A stretch of 64,000 bases of DNA. It comes from Dichloromethanomonas sp964477085. Lineage in GTDB: Bacteria > Bacillota > Desulfitobacteriia > Desulfitobacteriales > Syntrophobotulaceae. A program made the position numbers and the translations under genes. The stretch spans positions 41,988 through 105,987 of the forward strand of contig CAYZDF010000002.1 of NCBI GenBank assembly GCA_964477085.1, given 5' to 3'. Positions 34,160-43,287 of the stretch are shown piece by piece. How positions within the stretch are numbered: position 1 is the first letter of the stretch; each line of letters begins with the position of its first letter. Under the pieces are notes generated by a model. It did not search any database. It worked only from the letters and a program-made list of their open reading frames with translations, and was not told the origin of the DNA.

Positions 34160-35353
34160 ATGATAAATTCAAATGACATAAAAATTGATAATATAAATAA
34201 AAATGATAAACTCAAAAAAAATATAAAGCCACCTATTATCATCATTGCTGTCTTACTTATGATTTTCCTTAGCTCTCCCTTGGCCTGGGCTCAGAACGAA
34301 GAAGTGAGACCAGAGACCGTGAGAGGTAAAGTTCTGGAGATTGCAGAAGATAAAGAAAAGCAGCAAGAGATTCCGGATACGGGTGATGATTATGAGATTA
34401 CATATTATAAGGTGAAATTAAAAATACTCTCAGGTAAACACAGCGGTGAAGTGGTTGATGCTGAGCATGTCATTGATAAAAGGATGGTCTATAATCTTCA
34501 GGTCGATCAGGGAGATGAAGTGCTTATCTATTTAGAGGAAGATGATCAAGGGAAGGTCATCAACGCCTTCATCGCAGAGATTTACAGACAGAGGTACTTA
34601 CTTTATCTGCTAATTTTCTTCTTGTTATCTCTTGTTGCCCTCGGAGGTCTTAAAGGTCTTAAAACGATAGTTACCTTAGGTCTTACTGCGGTAGCTGTGG
34701 TTAAATTTCTCTTACCCGGGCTCTTGGCAGGATATAATCCGCTATTGCTTACAGTTGGGATCTGTGCAGCTGTTACAACGTTGACATTATTTATAATCAG
34801 TGGTGTTAATCGCAAAACGCTCTCTGCTATTATCGGTACGACGGGTGGCGTCCTGGTGGCCGGCGTTATCGCTCTGATCTTTGGCAATCTAGCTAAACTC
34901 ACCGGCCTTGGAGAGCAAGAAGCGCAAATGCTGATGTTCATCCCACAGAAAACGGGCTTTGACTTCCAAGGACTTCTTTTCGCCAGCATCATCTTAGGAG
35001 CACTTGGTGCCGTCATGGATGTTGGGATGTCCATAGCCTCCTCCATGAATGAGATCGAAACAGTAAAACCAGATATTAAGACTAAAGAACTAATTAAATC
35101 AGGCCTGAATGTAGGACGCGATGTTATGGGTACCATGTCCAATACATTGATCCTGGCCTATGCAGGTGCTTCAATGCCTTTGCTTCTGCTTTTCATGGCT
35201 CATGAGATTCCTGTTCATGAATTCCTCAACTGGGATATGATCTCGTCAGAGATTGTAAGATCCCTTGCCGGCAGCATTGGGTTAGTCTTAACCATCCCCT
35301 TGACAGCGGTTGTAACAGCTTTCTTCAGAGAAAAGAATGAAAAGAATTTTTGA
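34160..35353 (+). CDS. YibE/F family membrane protein
   Basis: 397-residue protein. An N-terminal cytoplasmic Lys/Asn-rich stretch is followed by a helix (about 24-44). An extracytoplasmic domain with an OB-like pattern (VRGKVLEIAED..., HSGEVVDAEHVIDK) comes next, then about seven helices with the YibE/F signature LLFASIILGALGAVMDVGMSIASSM. The family has no firmly known role; transport is suspected. AAAGGAG lies 12 bp before the ATG. Single gene. Confidence 0.9.
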   Translation: MINSNDIKIDNINKNDKLKKNIKPPIIIIAVLLMIFLSSPLAWAQNEEVRPETVRGKVLEIAEDKEKQQEIPDTGDDYEITYYKVKLKILSGKHSGEVVDAEHVIDKRMVYNLQVDQGDEVLIYLEEDDQGKVINAFIAEIYRQRYLLYLLIFFLLSLVALGGLKGLKTIVTLGLTAVAVVKFLLPGLLAGYNPLLLTVGICAAVTTLTLFIISGVNRKTLSAIIGTTGGVLVAGVIALIFGNLAKLTGLGEQEAQMLMFIPQKTGFDFQGLLFASIILGALGAVMDVGMSIASSMNEIETVKPDIKTKELIKSGLNVGRDVMGTMSNTLILAYAGASMPLLLLFMAHEIPVHEFLNWDMISSEIVRSLAGSIGLVLTIPLTAVVTAFFREKNEKNF

Positions 35354-35558
35354 AGGTATTAATATACATTTTAAAAGGAAAATAATTTAGAAAAATTTAA
35401 CAGTAAATTATTATTTTTTGTAGAATATTTTACTAATTTAGATAAATTACCGTTTATTTTCCTATCTTATTGTTTTTATCTTATATTTTTATGAGTATAA
35501 TTCTTTTTGGTCCTTGCGTTTTTTAGTAACTTGTTGTTGCTTGTTGTTATAAGGACAG

Positions 35559-37904
35559 GTGAATGAGTTGGAGAACGTACTAAAAGCTAATTTGGGTGTA
35601 TTAAAAGAAGTTTCACGGATGATCTCTGATGAGACTAGTTGTAATATTATTATTTGTGGTCTTGATGGAGAGATCATCGAAGCCACTCTGCCTGAGCGGA
35701 TCGGAAGAATTAATATGGGCTCCAAGCTTATTCTGGCTGGTGAATCGGATGAGGCCATTATTACTCAGGAACTGGAAGAGTTCTATCGGCAATTTGGTAC
35801 AGATACAAGAACAGGCTATGACTATGTCATTAACGTTCTGGGGAAGCGAGTCGGCAGCTTAGGGGTAGCTGGGGAGCCGGACTTTTTAAAACCAATTGTG
35901 AGAATTGCGGCTAAAACGATTGGCTTCTATATTACTGAATATCTCAGAGAGAAAGAAAAGAATATTATCTTACAGAAAATGGCCAGTATTGCAGAAGACA
36001 TTAAGCAGAAACCCTTTGATGAGATTAACTATCATATCTTTGCCGATGATATACGACATATCTCAGGAGCAAAGTACGTATTCTTTGACCTCTATGATCC
36101 TAAAGCTGAGATGTCTACCATCGTTGCAGTTGCTGCTAACCCAGATGATAATAAGGCAATCAACGAATTTATGGGTTTTAATATTCTGGGATGTCAACGA
36201 AAGAATGCGATAGTTCACCGACTTAATAATAATAGTTTAACTATCATTGATAGTATTGCAGAATCCCCTTGCAGCGTTGTGCCGGAGAATAAGTGTTCTG
36301 AGTTCCAACAGCATCTTGATATCGGTCAAGTCTGCTGCTTGGAGATTGCGCATGACGATAAGATGATCGGAGATTTTATCCTCTTTATGCCAAAAAGGCA
36401 GTACGTGCAGAATACCATCCTCGTTGAACTGTATGCAGCTCAGGTAGCACAGTTATTGATGAGAGCACAAGCTGAAGCAACTCTAAAAAAAAGTGAAGCA
36501 AAATTGAAAAAAACATTGAGTATTCTAGACTCTTTTTGGAAGCATAGCCCTAATCCGATCTGTATCATGGATCAGAGTGGAAGAATAATTAGGATCTCTC
36601 AATCGGGATCTGATCTTTTGGATAAATCACCGCAAGAACTGGAAGGCCATCAGGTAATTGACACCTTCCAGCCTATGTTATCTCAGGTTCTGATGGAAAG
36701 ACTTAAGGATTTAAAAGATAAAAAAGAACCAGTTTGTTTCTCGGATGGGGTTATACTCAAGGATGGAGGAAACCGCTATTATGATAGTTGGGTCTTTCCC
36801 ATCGACCATGATGACTCTTCTGAACTCTTGGGAATTGTTGCCCTGGATGTGACTGACCGGAAAATGAATGAAGAAAGATTGAAATACATTAGCCATCATG
36901 ACTCTCTAACCGGCATACATAATCGCACGTATTTTGAGAAGGAAATTAAAAGGTTAACTGTCAGTAACGAATACCCGATCACCATCCTCTCCTTAGATGC
37001 AGATGGTTTAAAAATCATTAATGATACCATGGGACATGACCGTGGCGATATCCTTCTAAAAAATCTAGCGGGTATTCTACGAAGATCTTTGCGGGAGTGT
37101 GATATCCTGGCACGGGTCGGAGGGGATGAGTTTGTGATTATACTCCCCAGGACAGAGAGCAATACGGCTCAGATGATTGCAAATCGTATCAAAAACAATA
37201 TCCAGGTGTATAATCAGGAAAATCCAAGTCTTCCTATCAGTATTTCTATTGGGTTATGCACAGTGGAACAGCCGGGTAATTGTCTGGAGGAAGTCCTGAA
37301 AAAAGCCGATGAACACATGTATCGTAATAAGCTCTTCCAAAAAGAAAGCAGCCACAGCCAGATCGTCAATGCTCTGATGGCAGCTCTTACCGAAAAAGAG
37401 TATATTGCACAGGGACATACACAAAGACTTTTAGACCATTGCATGAAGATGGGAGAACAAAAGAAGCTTTCGGACACAACGATGACTGCACTCGCCTTGC
37501 TCTCACAGGTACACGATCTGGGAAAAATCAGTATTCCAGATAGCATCTTATTTAAGCCGGAATCCCTTACGGATGAAGAATGGCAGATTATGCGTCAACA
37601 TCCGGAGAAGGGGTATCGGATTGCGATGGTATCATCACCTGACCTAAAAGAAGTCGCTAACCTTATACTGACCCATCATGAAAGATGGGATGGATTGGGT
37701 TACCCTTTGGGATTAAAGCAGGAAGAGATACCGATCGAATGCCGAATCCTTTCTGTGGCCGATTCCTTCGATGCCATGGTCAGTGAAAGGCCTTATAGTG
37801 CTCCCAAGACAAAAGAAGAAGCAATAACAGAATTAGAACGGTGTGCAGGAAGTCAATTTGACCCTGAGGTGGTTAGACTATTCCTTCTGATAATGGACAC
37901 ATAA
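35559..37904 (+). CDS. Diacid-recognition/GAF/PAS sensor with GGDEF and HD-GYP
   Basis: 781-residue cytoplasmic cyclic-di-GMP protein. The N-terminal ~130 residues resemble the sugar-diacid recognition domain of CdaR-type regulators (NIIICGLDGEIIEATLPERIG, GSLGVAGEP). A GAF-like domain follows (about 150-300, with cysteines in FNILGCQRK, ESPCSV, NKCSEF and VCCLEI), then a PAS (about 330-440). The GGDEF motif is intact near 520, and HDLGK with HHERWDGLGYP marks an active-type HD-GYP. The GTG at 35559 follows AAGGA closely; TTG at 35568 is the alternative start. Followed by a strong terminator. Confidence 0.88.
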   Translation: MNELENVLKANLGVLKEVSRMISDETSCNIIICGLDGEIIEATLPERIGRINMGSKLILAGESDEAIITQELEEFYRQFGTDTRTGYDYVINVLGKRVGSLGVAGEPDFLKPIVRIAAKTIGFYITEYLREKEKNIILQKMASIAEDIKQKPFDEINYHIFADDIRHISGAKYVFFDLYDPKAEMSTIVAVAANPDDNKAINEFMGFNILGCQRKNAIVHRLNNNSLTIIDSIAESPCSVVPENKCSEFQQHLDIGQVCCLEIAHDDKMIGDFILFMPKRQYVQNTILVELYAAQVAQLLMRAQAEATLKKSEAKLKKTLSILDSFWKHSPNPICIMDQSGRIIRISQSGSDLLDKSPQELEGHQVIDTFQPMLSQVLMERLKDLKDKKEPVCFSDGVILKDGGNRYYDSWVFPIDHDDSSELLGIVALDVTDRKMNEERLKYISHHDSLTGIHNRTYFEKEIKRLTVSNEYPITILSLDADGLKIINDTMGHDRGDILLKNLAGILRRSLRECDILARVGGDEFVIILPRTESNTAQMIANRIKNNIQVYNQENPSLPISISIGLCTVEQPGNCLEEVLKKADEHMYRNKLFQKESSHSQIVNALMAALTEKEYIAQGHTQRLLDHCMKMGEQKKLSDTTMTALALLSQVHDLGKISIPDSILFKPESLTDEEWQIMRQHPEKGYRIAMVSSPDLKEVANLILTHHERWDGLGYPLGLKQEEIPIECRILSVADSFDAMVSERPYSAPKTKEEAITELERCAGSQFDPEVVRLFLLIMDT

Positions 37905-37983
37905 GCAGTGCAATCAGCCAGCAATTTAGCGTATTCGATTATAAAAGATCCGCCTTAATATTAACTTGTGACTATTATTTGGA

Positions 37984-38020
37984 AGTATCCTTAACGCTTT
38001 TAAGGATACTCTCTTATTTT
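37984..38020 (+). terminator. Terminator after second GGDEF/HD-GYP gene
   Basis: Perfect 11-bp stem AGTATCCTTAA / TTAAGGATACT, 5-base loop, then CTCTTATTTT. Confidence 0.85.
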
Positions 38021-38189
38021 ATAATCCTATCTGTGGCAGGAACAAATACCTCTAGCTGGATAAAAACTTCTTATTGCCCGCCAGAATAAAGAAATATATT
38101 ATAAAGATAAAATAGAGTTTAAAGCTTTAGCCGGATAGCTAATAGCATTAACTACCTAGATGATGCACTATAGGAGATAATAAGACGAC

Positions 38190-41100
38190 ATGATCTTAAT
38201 CCTGGATAACTACGATTCGTTTACCTTTAATCTTTACCAATACTTTGGCCAGTTGGGAGAACATATTGAGGTTCTTCGTCCGGATGTTTGCACGATCTCT
38301 CGTATCAAAAATCTCCAACCAGAATTGATTGTGATTTCGCCCGGACCCTGTTCCCCCAATGAAGCGGTCCTAGCGACGGATGTTATTAAACACTTCCAAG
38401 GCAAGATCCCGATACTTGGTATTTGCCTGGGTCATCAAGCCATTGGCCAAGTATTCGGAGCAAAAGTCATACGAGCTAATACTCCGGTCCATGGTAAAGT
38501 TTCTAAGATCAACCATGATGAAACCGGGATTTTCCAAGGTGTGCCTAACCCCTTGCAAGTCACCCGTTATCACTCGCTGGCCTTACAAAAGGATACAATC
38601 CCGGATGATTTCATTATTTCAGCAGTAACGGAAGATGGACAGGTTATGGGAATACGCCACTGCACTTTGCCCATAGAAGGAGTACAGTTCCATCCAGAGG
38701 CGATACTTACCCAATATGGATTGCAGCTGTTGGCCTCTGCTATTCGGGATGCCCGTAAGTGGATAGAACAAAACCATAAACAAAACCATAAACAAAACCA
38801 TAGGTATTCTTATCAAAGTGTGCATGATCAGACACAAAATCACGATTTAAAGTTGACTAATATACTGAGCGATCAAAAGATAAAGACAAAAGAAACAGTG
38901 GAAGGTTTTATCCAAGAACAACACTTAGAACCAACGATTGATATGAATGAAAGAAAAGTGATTTCAGACCACGGGGTTTGGCAGATAAGACCGCTAGCTG
39001 TTGTTTTAACCCCAAATGGGGAGGAGGCTGTTTATCCTCACCAATTCATGCAGGTGTTTAAAGAAGCGGATCTACCATTCTTTCTCGATAGTGGGAGTGG
39101 TTACAACACCTTGGGCAGATATTCCTACCTGGGTGCTTACCCCTTCATCTGTGTCAGTGCTTATCAGGAACATTACACTATTCGAAGTACCCACCATGAA
39201 GAGAGTATGACCTTCCAATACGGTGAGAATGCCCTTGCGGTCCTAGATAAATACTTGAACCAGTTCAAAGTTAGTGAACCCTCACCGTTCCCTTTTTGTG
39301 GGGGAGCAGTAGGATTTTTCAGCTATGATCTAAAGGATGAGATTGAAAAGTTACCCCCTGTCGAGAAAGATAAGAATGATTTGTTGCCATTGTGGAGACT
39401 GGCTTGGTATGACGGAGTTGTGATTTATGATCATGAAACACAGCGTTATTGGTTGGCTGCCTGCGGAATGAAGGACGATGGAGAATGTGATCCTGAGCTT
39501 GCCAAGAAAAGGCTGGAGAGCTTAGCTAATATTATTAACGATTTCCTGACCTCCTCTAAATTTCTTCCTGGCAGAATTTCGCCTTCACCATCCTTATCTG
39601 AACGTTGTAACAGTATGTCTTTGCCTTTTGCTCTGGTGGGCAAAAGCAAACCTAAAGAAGAATACCTAAGCGACCTGCAAAAGGTGATCGATTATATCTA
39701 CGCTGGTGATATCTACCAGGTAAATCTCAGCCAGCGATTTCACATGAAATACGAAGGAGATTCGTGGGAGTTATACACTCTTCTACACAATAAGAATACA
39801 GCCCCCTTTGCAGCATTTCTTCCATATCAGGATTTTCAGATTCTTTCATCATCCCCGGAGAGGTTTATTCGGATTACTCCTGATGGAACCATCCAAACCC
39901 GGCCCATTAAAGGGACACGCCCTCGTGGGAAGGATTCTGAGGAAGATAATCGCATGGCCGCTGAACTATACAATAGTGAAAAAGACAAGGCGGAGCTTAC
40001 CATGATCGTGGATCTGGAGCGCAACGACCTGGGGAGAATCTGTGATTTTGGAACTGTTCTGACCCGTCAACTTATCTCTTTGGAAAAATATCCCACAGTA
40101 TGGCACTTAGCAGCGACGATCGAAGGCAGGCTGAAGAAAGAATTGAAGCCCAGTGAACTGCTTAAAGCCATCTTCCCGGGAGGATCAATCACGGGTGCTC
40201 CCAAAATAAGAGCGATGGAAATCATTGATGAGCTCGAACCCTACAAACGGGGGATTTATACGGGAAGCATCGGCTATATCGGATTTGATGGCAGCTGGGA
40301 TCTCAATATCGTTATCCGTACCATTTTGCTGAAAGCGGGTACTGCCTATGTACATGCGGGGGGTGGCATCGTTGCTGACTCTATTCCTCAACAAGAATAT
40401 GAAGAAACTATTCATAAAGCCGGTCGTCTCCTTGAGATATTGGGCGTTATTCGCGTGGAAGGAAATAGTCTTCCTAAGAAATATCCCTCGCGGGAAATAA
40501 GTTTGTTTGAAACAATGCGAATTACTGCTGAAGGTATTGAACTACCACTGTACCATTGGCAAAGAATGAAAAAAGGCGGAGAATTACTCGGGGTGGGGAT
40601 ACCTGATTTTCCAGAGTGGCTGGAAAAGATCCGGCTTGCAATAAAGCCATCCCCGACAAATAACTTATTACCCCTTCCTTATGCATTGCGTATCTCTGTT
40701 TCAAACCGCTTTAGTATAAATAACGCTGATGCTCAGGGATCTAACCAAGGATTTGAAAGCCGGACATTGGAATGGTCTATGACCACGAGACTCATCCCCT
40801 ATACCTTGAAACAGTACGAACAAGGGGTTAAAGTTTTATTGCTTCCGGATAGACGTTCGGACCAGTGTCCGCTAACCTATATCAAATCACCGGATTTATT
40901 GGATACTGGATCAGCTTTAAGAGATACACAAGCTCAGGGGGCTTTTGAAGGGATCTGGCTTAATGCTAAGGGAGAGGTCATGGAAGGAACACGGAGCAAC
41001 ATCTTTTTTGTCAAAGATGGTGCTATCCATACACCATCTTTGCAGAGTGGTTGTTTGTCCGGAACAAGACGTCAGATCATCCAAGAGTTAGCCGATCAAC

Positions 41101-41324
41101 TACAAATACCTTTCTACGAGGGGAATTATCGGCTTGAAGATATATTTGGAGCGAAGGAAGTCTTCTTAACCAATGCCTTAATGGGGATCATGCCTGTGAC
41201 GGAGATCATATCTGTGAGGGAGATCGATAGAAGAAAATCCGGTCAGGAAGAGAGCTCGGTCACCAGAAGACTCATGTTTCTTTATCATGAATTCATTAAG
41301 ATGAAAACCATACAGTATGATTAA
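38190..41324 (+). CDS. pabABC: PabA-PabB-PabC fusion (4-aminobenzoate synthesis)
   Basis: 1044-residue enzyme that appears to carry the whole chorismate-to-4-aminobenzoate route for folate. Residues 1-190: glutamine amidotransferase (GICLGHQAIG nucleophile loop, HPEA). About 190-265: linker with three QNHK repeats. About 265-745: aminodeoxychorismate synthase component I, with PIKGTRPRG whose lysine marks PabB rather than the PIAGT of TrpE. About 765-1044: fold-IV PLP aminodeoxychorismate lyase (IKSPDLLDT with the likely PLP lysine, EGTRSNIFFV, SGCLSGTRR). Pairwise fusions are common, all three in one chain less so. No other folate gene adjoins it. Confidence 0.93.
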   Translation: MILILDNYDSFTFNLYQYFGQLGEHIEVLRPDVCTISRIKNLQPELIVISPGPCSPNEAVLATDVIKHFQGKIPILGICLGHQAIGQVFGAKVIRANTPVHGKVSKINHDETGIFQGVPNPLQVTRYHSLALQKDTIPDDFIISAVTEDGQVMGIRHCTLPIEGVQFHPEAILTQYGLQLLASAIRDARKWIEQNHKQNHKQNHRYSYQSVHDQTQNHDLKLTNILSDQKIKTKETVEGFIQEQHLEPTIDMNERKVISDHGVWQIRPLAVVLTPNGEEAVYPHQFMQVFKEADLPFFLDSGSGYNTLGRYSYLGAYPFICVSAYQEHYTIRSTHHEESMTFQYGENALAVLDKYLNQFKVSEPSPFPFCGGAVGFFSYDLKDEIEKLPPVEKDKNDLLPLWRLAWYDGVVIYDHETQRYWLAACGMKDDGECDPELAKKRLESLANIINDFLTSSKFLPGRISPSPSLSERCNSMSLPFALVGKSKPKEEYLSDLQKVIDYIYAGDIYQVNLSQRFHMKYEGDSWELYTLLHNKNTAPFAAFLPYQDFQILSSSPERFIRITPDGTIQTRPIKGTRPRGKDSEEDNRMAAELYNSEKDKAELTMIVDLERNDLGRICDFGTVLTRQLISLEKYPTVWHLAATIEGRLKKELKPSELLKAIFPGGSITGAPKIRAMEIIDELEPYKRGIYTGSIGYIGFDGSWDLNIVIRTILLKAGTAYVHAGGGIVADSIPQQEYEETIHKAGRLLEILGVIRVEGNSLPKKYPSREISLFETMRITAEGIELPLYHWQRMKKGGELLGVGIPDFPEWLEKIRLAIKPSPTNNLLPLPYALRISVSNRFSINNADAQGSNQGFESRTLEWSMTTRLIPYTLKQYEQGVKVLLLPDRRSDQCPLTYIKSPDLLDTGSALRDTQAQGAFEGIWLNAKGEVMEGTRSNIFFVKDGAIHTPSLQSGCLSGTRRQIIQELADQLQIPFYEGNYRLEDIFGAKEVFLTNALMGIMPVTEIISVREIDRRKSGQEESSVTRRLMFLYHEFIKMKTIQYD
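38769..38803 (+). repeat. Three tandem 12-bp repeats in pab linker
   Basis: The unit CAAAACCATAAA recurs nearly three times in frame, encoding QNHK copies between the PabA and PabB domains. Such a tract can gain or lose units by slippage without breaking the frame. Confidence 0.85.
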
Positions 41325-41690
41325 CGTTCTCTTGAGTTTTTCGATAAGCTTATTACTTTTTGTTACAATTCCATACAGATGATTCAAAGCTATACAGATG
41401 CTTCTAAACAATCATGTTACAAGCCTAAAAAGTCAAAAATGCCCTTGCCTAACTTAAACAAGAGAATTTTTGACTTTCATTAGGAGTGTTAAATTAATTG
41501 GATTATAATTCAATATTCTACAAATTTCCAACAAGAAAACAACAAAATCATTTTTTTTTGATAATTATACGTGAGGGAATAGGTTGTAAAAACTAGGACA
41601 TCTGATTTTGTATAAAGTTATACACCTTATATACCTTATACAATAGTCATTATATAACGAACTAAATAATATCGTTTACAAGGTTATAAT
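41325..41690. other. Intergenic region with perfect inverted repeat
   Basis: 366 bp between convergent genes, no supported ORF. A perfect 12-bp inverted repeat (41429-41440 with 41466-41477) encloses a 25-base loop that itself holds CTTG/CAAG. No T tract follows, so it is not a typical terminator. Confidence 0.6.
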
Positions 41691-42056
41691 TTAGATACTG
41701 TCAACTTTTTTGGTGGCGATGACATTCCTGTCCAGGCCGAGGACATTTTCGATAATGACTTGCCCGATAGTGATGGGAGCTTGAAGGCTCACTTTTTTAA
41801 TCTCAGCCATGACATCAAATATTCTCTCCTTCGGGATTGCATCCGACAGTCTGACACTGACTAAAGGCATATTCCCACCCTCGACCTTGACTGAGGTCGC
41901 AATATTTCGTTGTGGTGCGAAAAGTTCCTGCTGTACGTATTCACCACCGCGTGCACATAAAGAACCTTCGATTTCCAGAATGGTTCTGTCGCTATCCAAT
42001 TGAACGTTGATCTCACAGCCGTTGGGGCATAGGATACACGTAAATACTCTATTCAT
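41691..42056 (-). CDS. DUF1667 protein
   Basis: 121-residue protein with a four-cysteine N-terminal cluster: FTCILCPNGCEI and EGSLCARGGEYV. DUF1667 proteins are regularly the third gene after GlpA-like and disulfide-oxidoreductase-like flavoproteins in anaerobic Firmicutes and probably bind a metal or Fe-S cluster as part of an electron-transfer complex. The start at 42056 (MNRVF) is preferred; 42065 is possible. It overlaps the preceding gene by a few bases, implying coupling. Confidence 0.85.
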   Translation of the reverse strand: MNRVFTCILCPNGCEINVQLDSDRTILEIEGSLCARGGEYVQQELFAPQRNIATSVKVEGGNMPLVSVRLSDAIPKERIFDVMAEIKKVSLQAPITIGQVIIENVLGLDRNVIATKKVDSI

Positions 42057-43287
42057 CTTTAACAACTACCTTTATATTATTGGAAGATATGATATCTTCT
42101 TTTTTGATTTTGAGTTGGATCATTTCAGCAGGGAGTGCTTTTCTCATCTTTTTGGTTTTTATGACCGTATCACCCTGCATAATGGTAAGAATGACGTTCT
42201 TAAGAGGTTTCCTGACGCGTAAGGAGAGCAGGATATCTTGCTGACCGCTGATCCGCTGAGGAACAGTATAACCGACAAGCTCATCTGTTTCGATCTTCAT
42301 ATCACATTCAGACAAGGTATGGCCTTGAATATAGGAAGCTACTGCTTTAGCCAGGTTTTCCGCTTCGATGGAAACAAAGTCCACCAGATCATGAACATGG
42401 AGTGAATTTCCGGCTGCGAAAATCCCCTGGACATTGGTCTGATAATGCTCATCTACAACAGGTCCCTTGGTCCTAACGTCTAACTCCACACCAACCAGCA
42501 GAGATAATTCATTCTCAGGAATTAGTCCAACCGACAGAATCAGGGTATCGCATTCATATTCTTTTTCCGTACCGGGGATGGGTTTTAAGGATTCATCCAC
42601 TTGGCTGACGATGATACCTTCCAGCCGTTCCTTACCCTTGATGTTGGTTACGGTATGGCTTAAATAAAGTGGTATATCGTAGTCATTCAGACATTGTTCA
42701 ATATTCCGGGCTAACCCGCTGGCATAGGGTAATATTTCAAATACCGCAAGAACCTTGGCGCCTTCCAGGGTCATCCTTCTGGCCATGATCAGCCCTATAT
42801 CTCCTGACCCCAGGATGACGACTTTTTTACCGACCATCACATTCTTAAGATTCACATAGGCTTGAGCGACGCCGGCTGTATAAACCCCTGCCGGTCTCGT
42901 CCCGGGAATACTGATAGCTCCTCTGGTTCTTTCCCGGCAGCCCGTTGTCATCACAATGGCTTTAGCCTTGAATTCTTTGAGACCTTCTTTGGAAACAGCC
43001 ACAATCTTTTTGTCAGCAGAGATCTCCAGTACAGTAGTATCCGTAAGGTACTCGATGCCCAACTCTTCTGTTTTATCGATAAATCGGGCTGCATATTCCG
43101 GTCCACTCAAGGCCTCTCGAAATCGTGTCAGTCCAAAACCGTCGTGGATACATTGTCTCAATATCCCGCCAGGAAACTTTTCCCGTTCCAGTATCAACAC
43201 ATTGTGAATACCGAGTTCTTTTAAGCGTACTGCGGCAGCCAATCCTGCCGGACCACCGCCTACGATAATAACGTCCTTCTTGATCAT
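42049..43287 (-). CDS. NAD(P)/FAD-dependent oxidoreductase (GlpB-position subunit)
   Basis: 412-residue flavoprotein: the FAD-binding Rossmann motif DVIIVGGGPAGLAAAVRL at the start, a second dinucleotide site GKKVVILGSGDIGLIMARRM near 160, and TNVQGIFAAGNS near 295. It shares its start with the stop of the upstream GlpA-like gene and overlaps the DUF1667 gene. The set probably oxidises glycerol 3-phosphate or a related 2-hydroxy acid and passes electrons on. Confidence 0.9.
   Translation of the reverse strand: MIKKDVIIVGGGPAGLAAAVRLKELGIHNVLILEREKFPGGILRQCIHDGFGLTRFREALSGPEYAARFIDKTEELGIEYLTDTTVLEISADKKIVAVSKEGLKEFKAKAIVMTTGCRERTRGAISIPGTRPAGVYTAGVAQAYVNLKNVMVGKKVVILGSGDIGLIMARRMTLEGAKVLAVFEILPYASGLARNIEQCLNDYDIPLYLSHTVTNIKGKERLEGIIVSQVDESLKPIPGTEKEYECDTLILSVGLIPENELSLLVGVELDVRTKGPVVDEHYQTNVQGIFAAGNSLHVHDLVDFVSIEAENLAKAVASYIQGHTLSECDMKIETDELVGYTVPQRISGQQDILLSLRVRKPLKNVILTIMQGDTVIKTKKMRKALPAEMIQLKIKKEDIISSNNIKVVVKDE

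Noticed and set aside
35559..35570. Alternative ATG at 35563 for the second c-di-GMP gene
   Set aside because: It is in another frame and meets a stop after six codons.
38769..38803. Short tandem repeats as a CRISPR or mobile signature
   Set aside because: Only three 12-bp units, in frame inside a coding linker, with no spacers.
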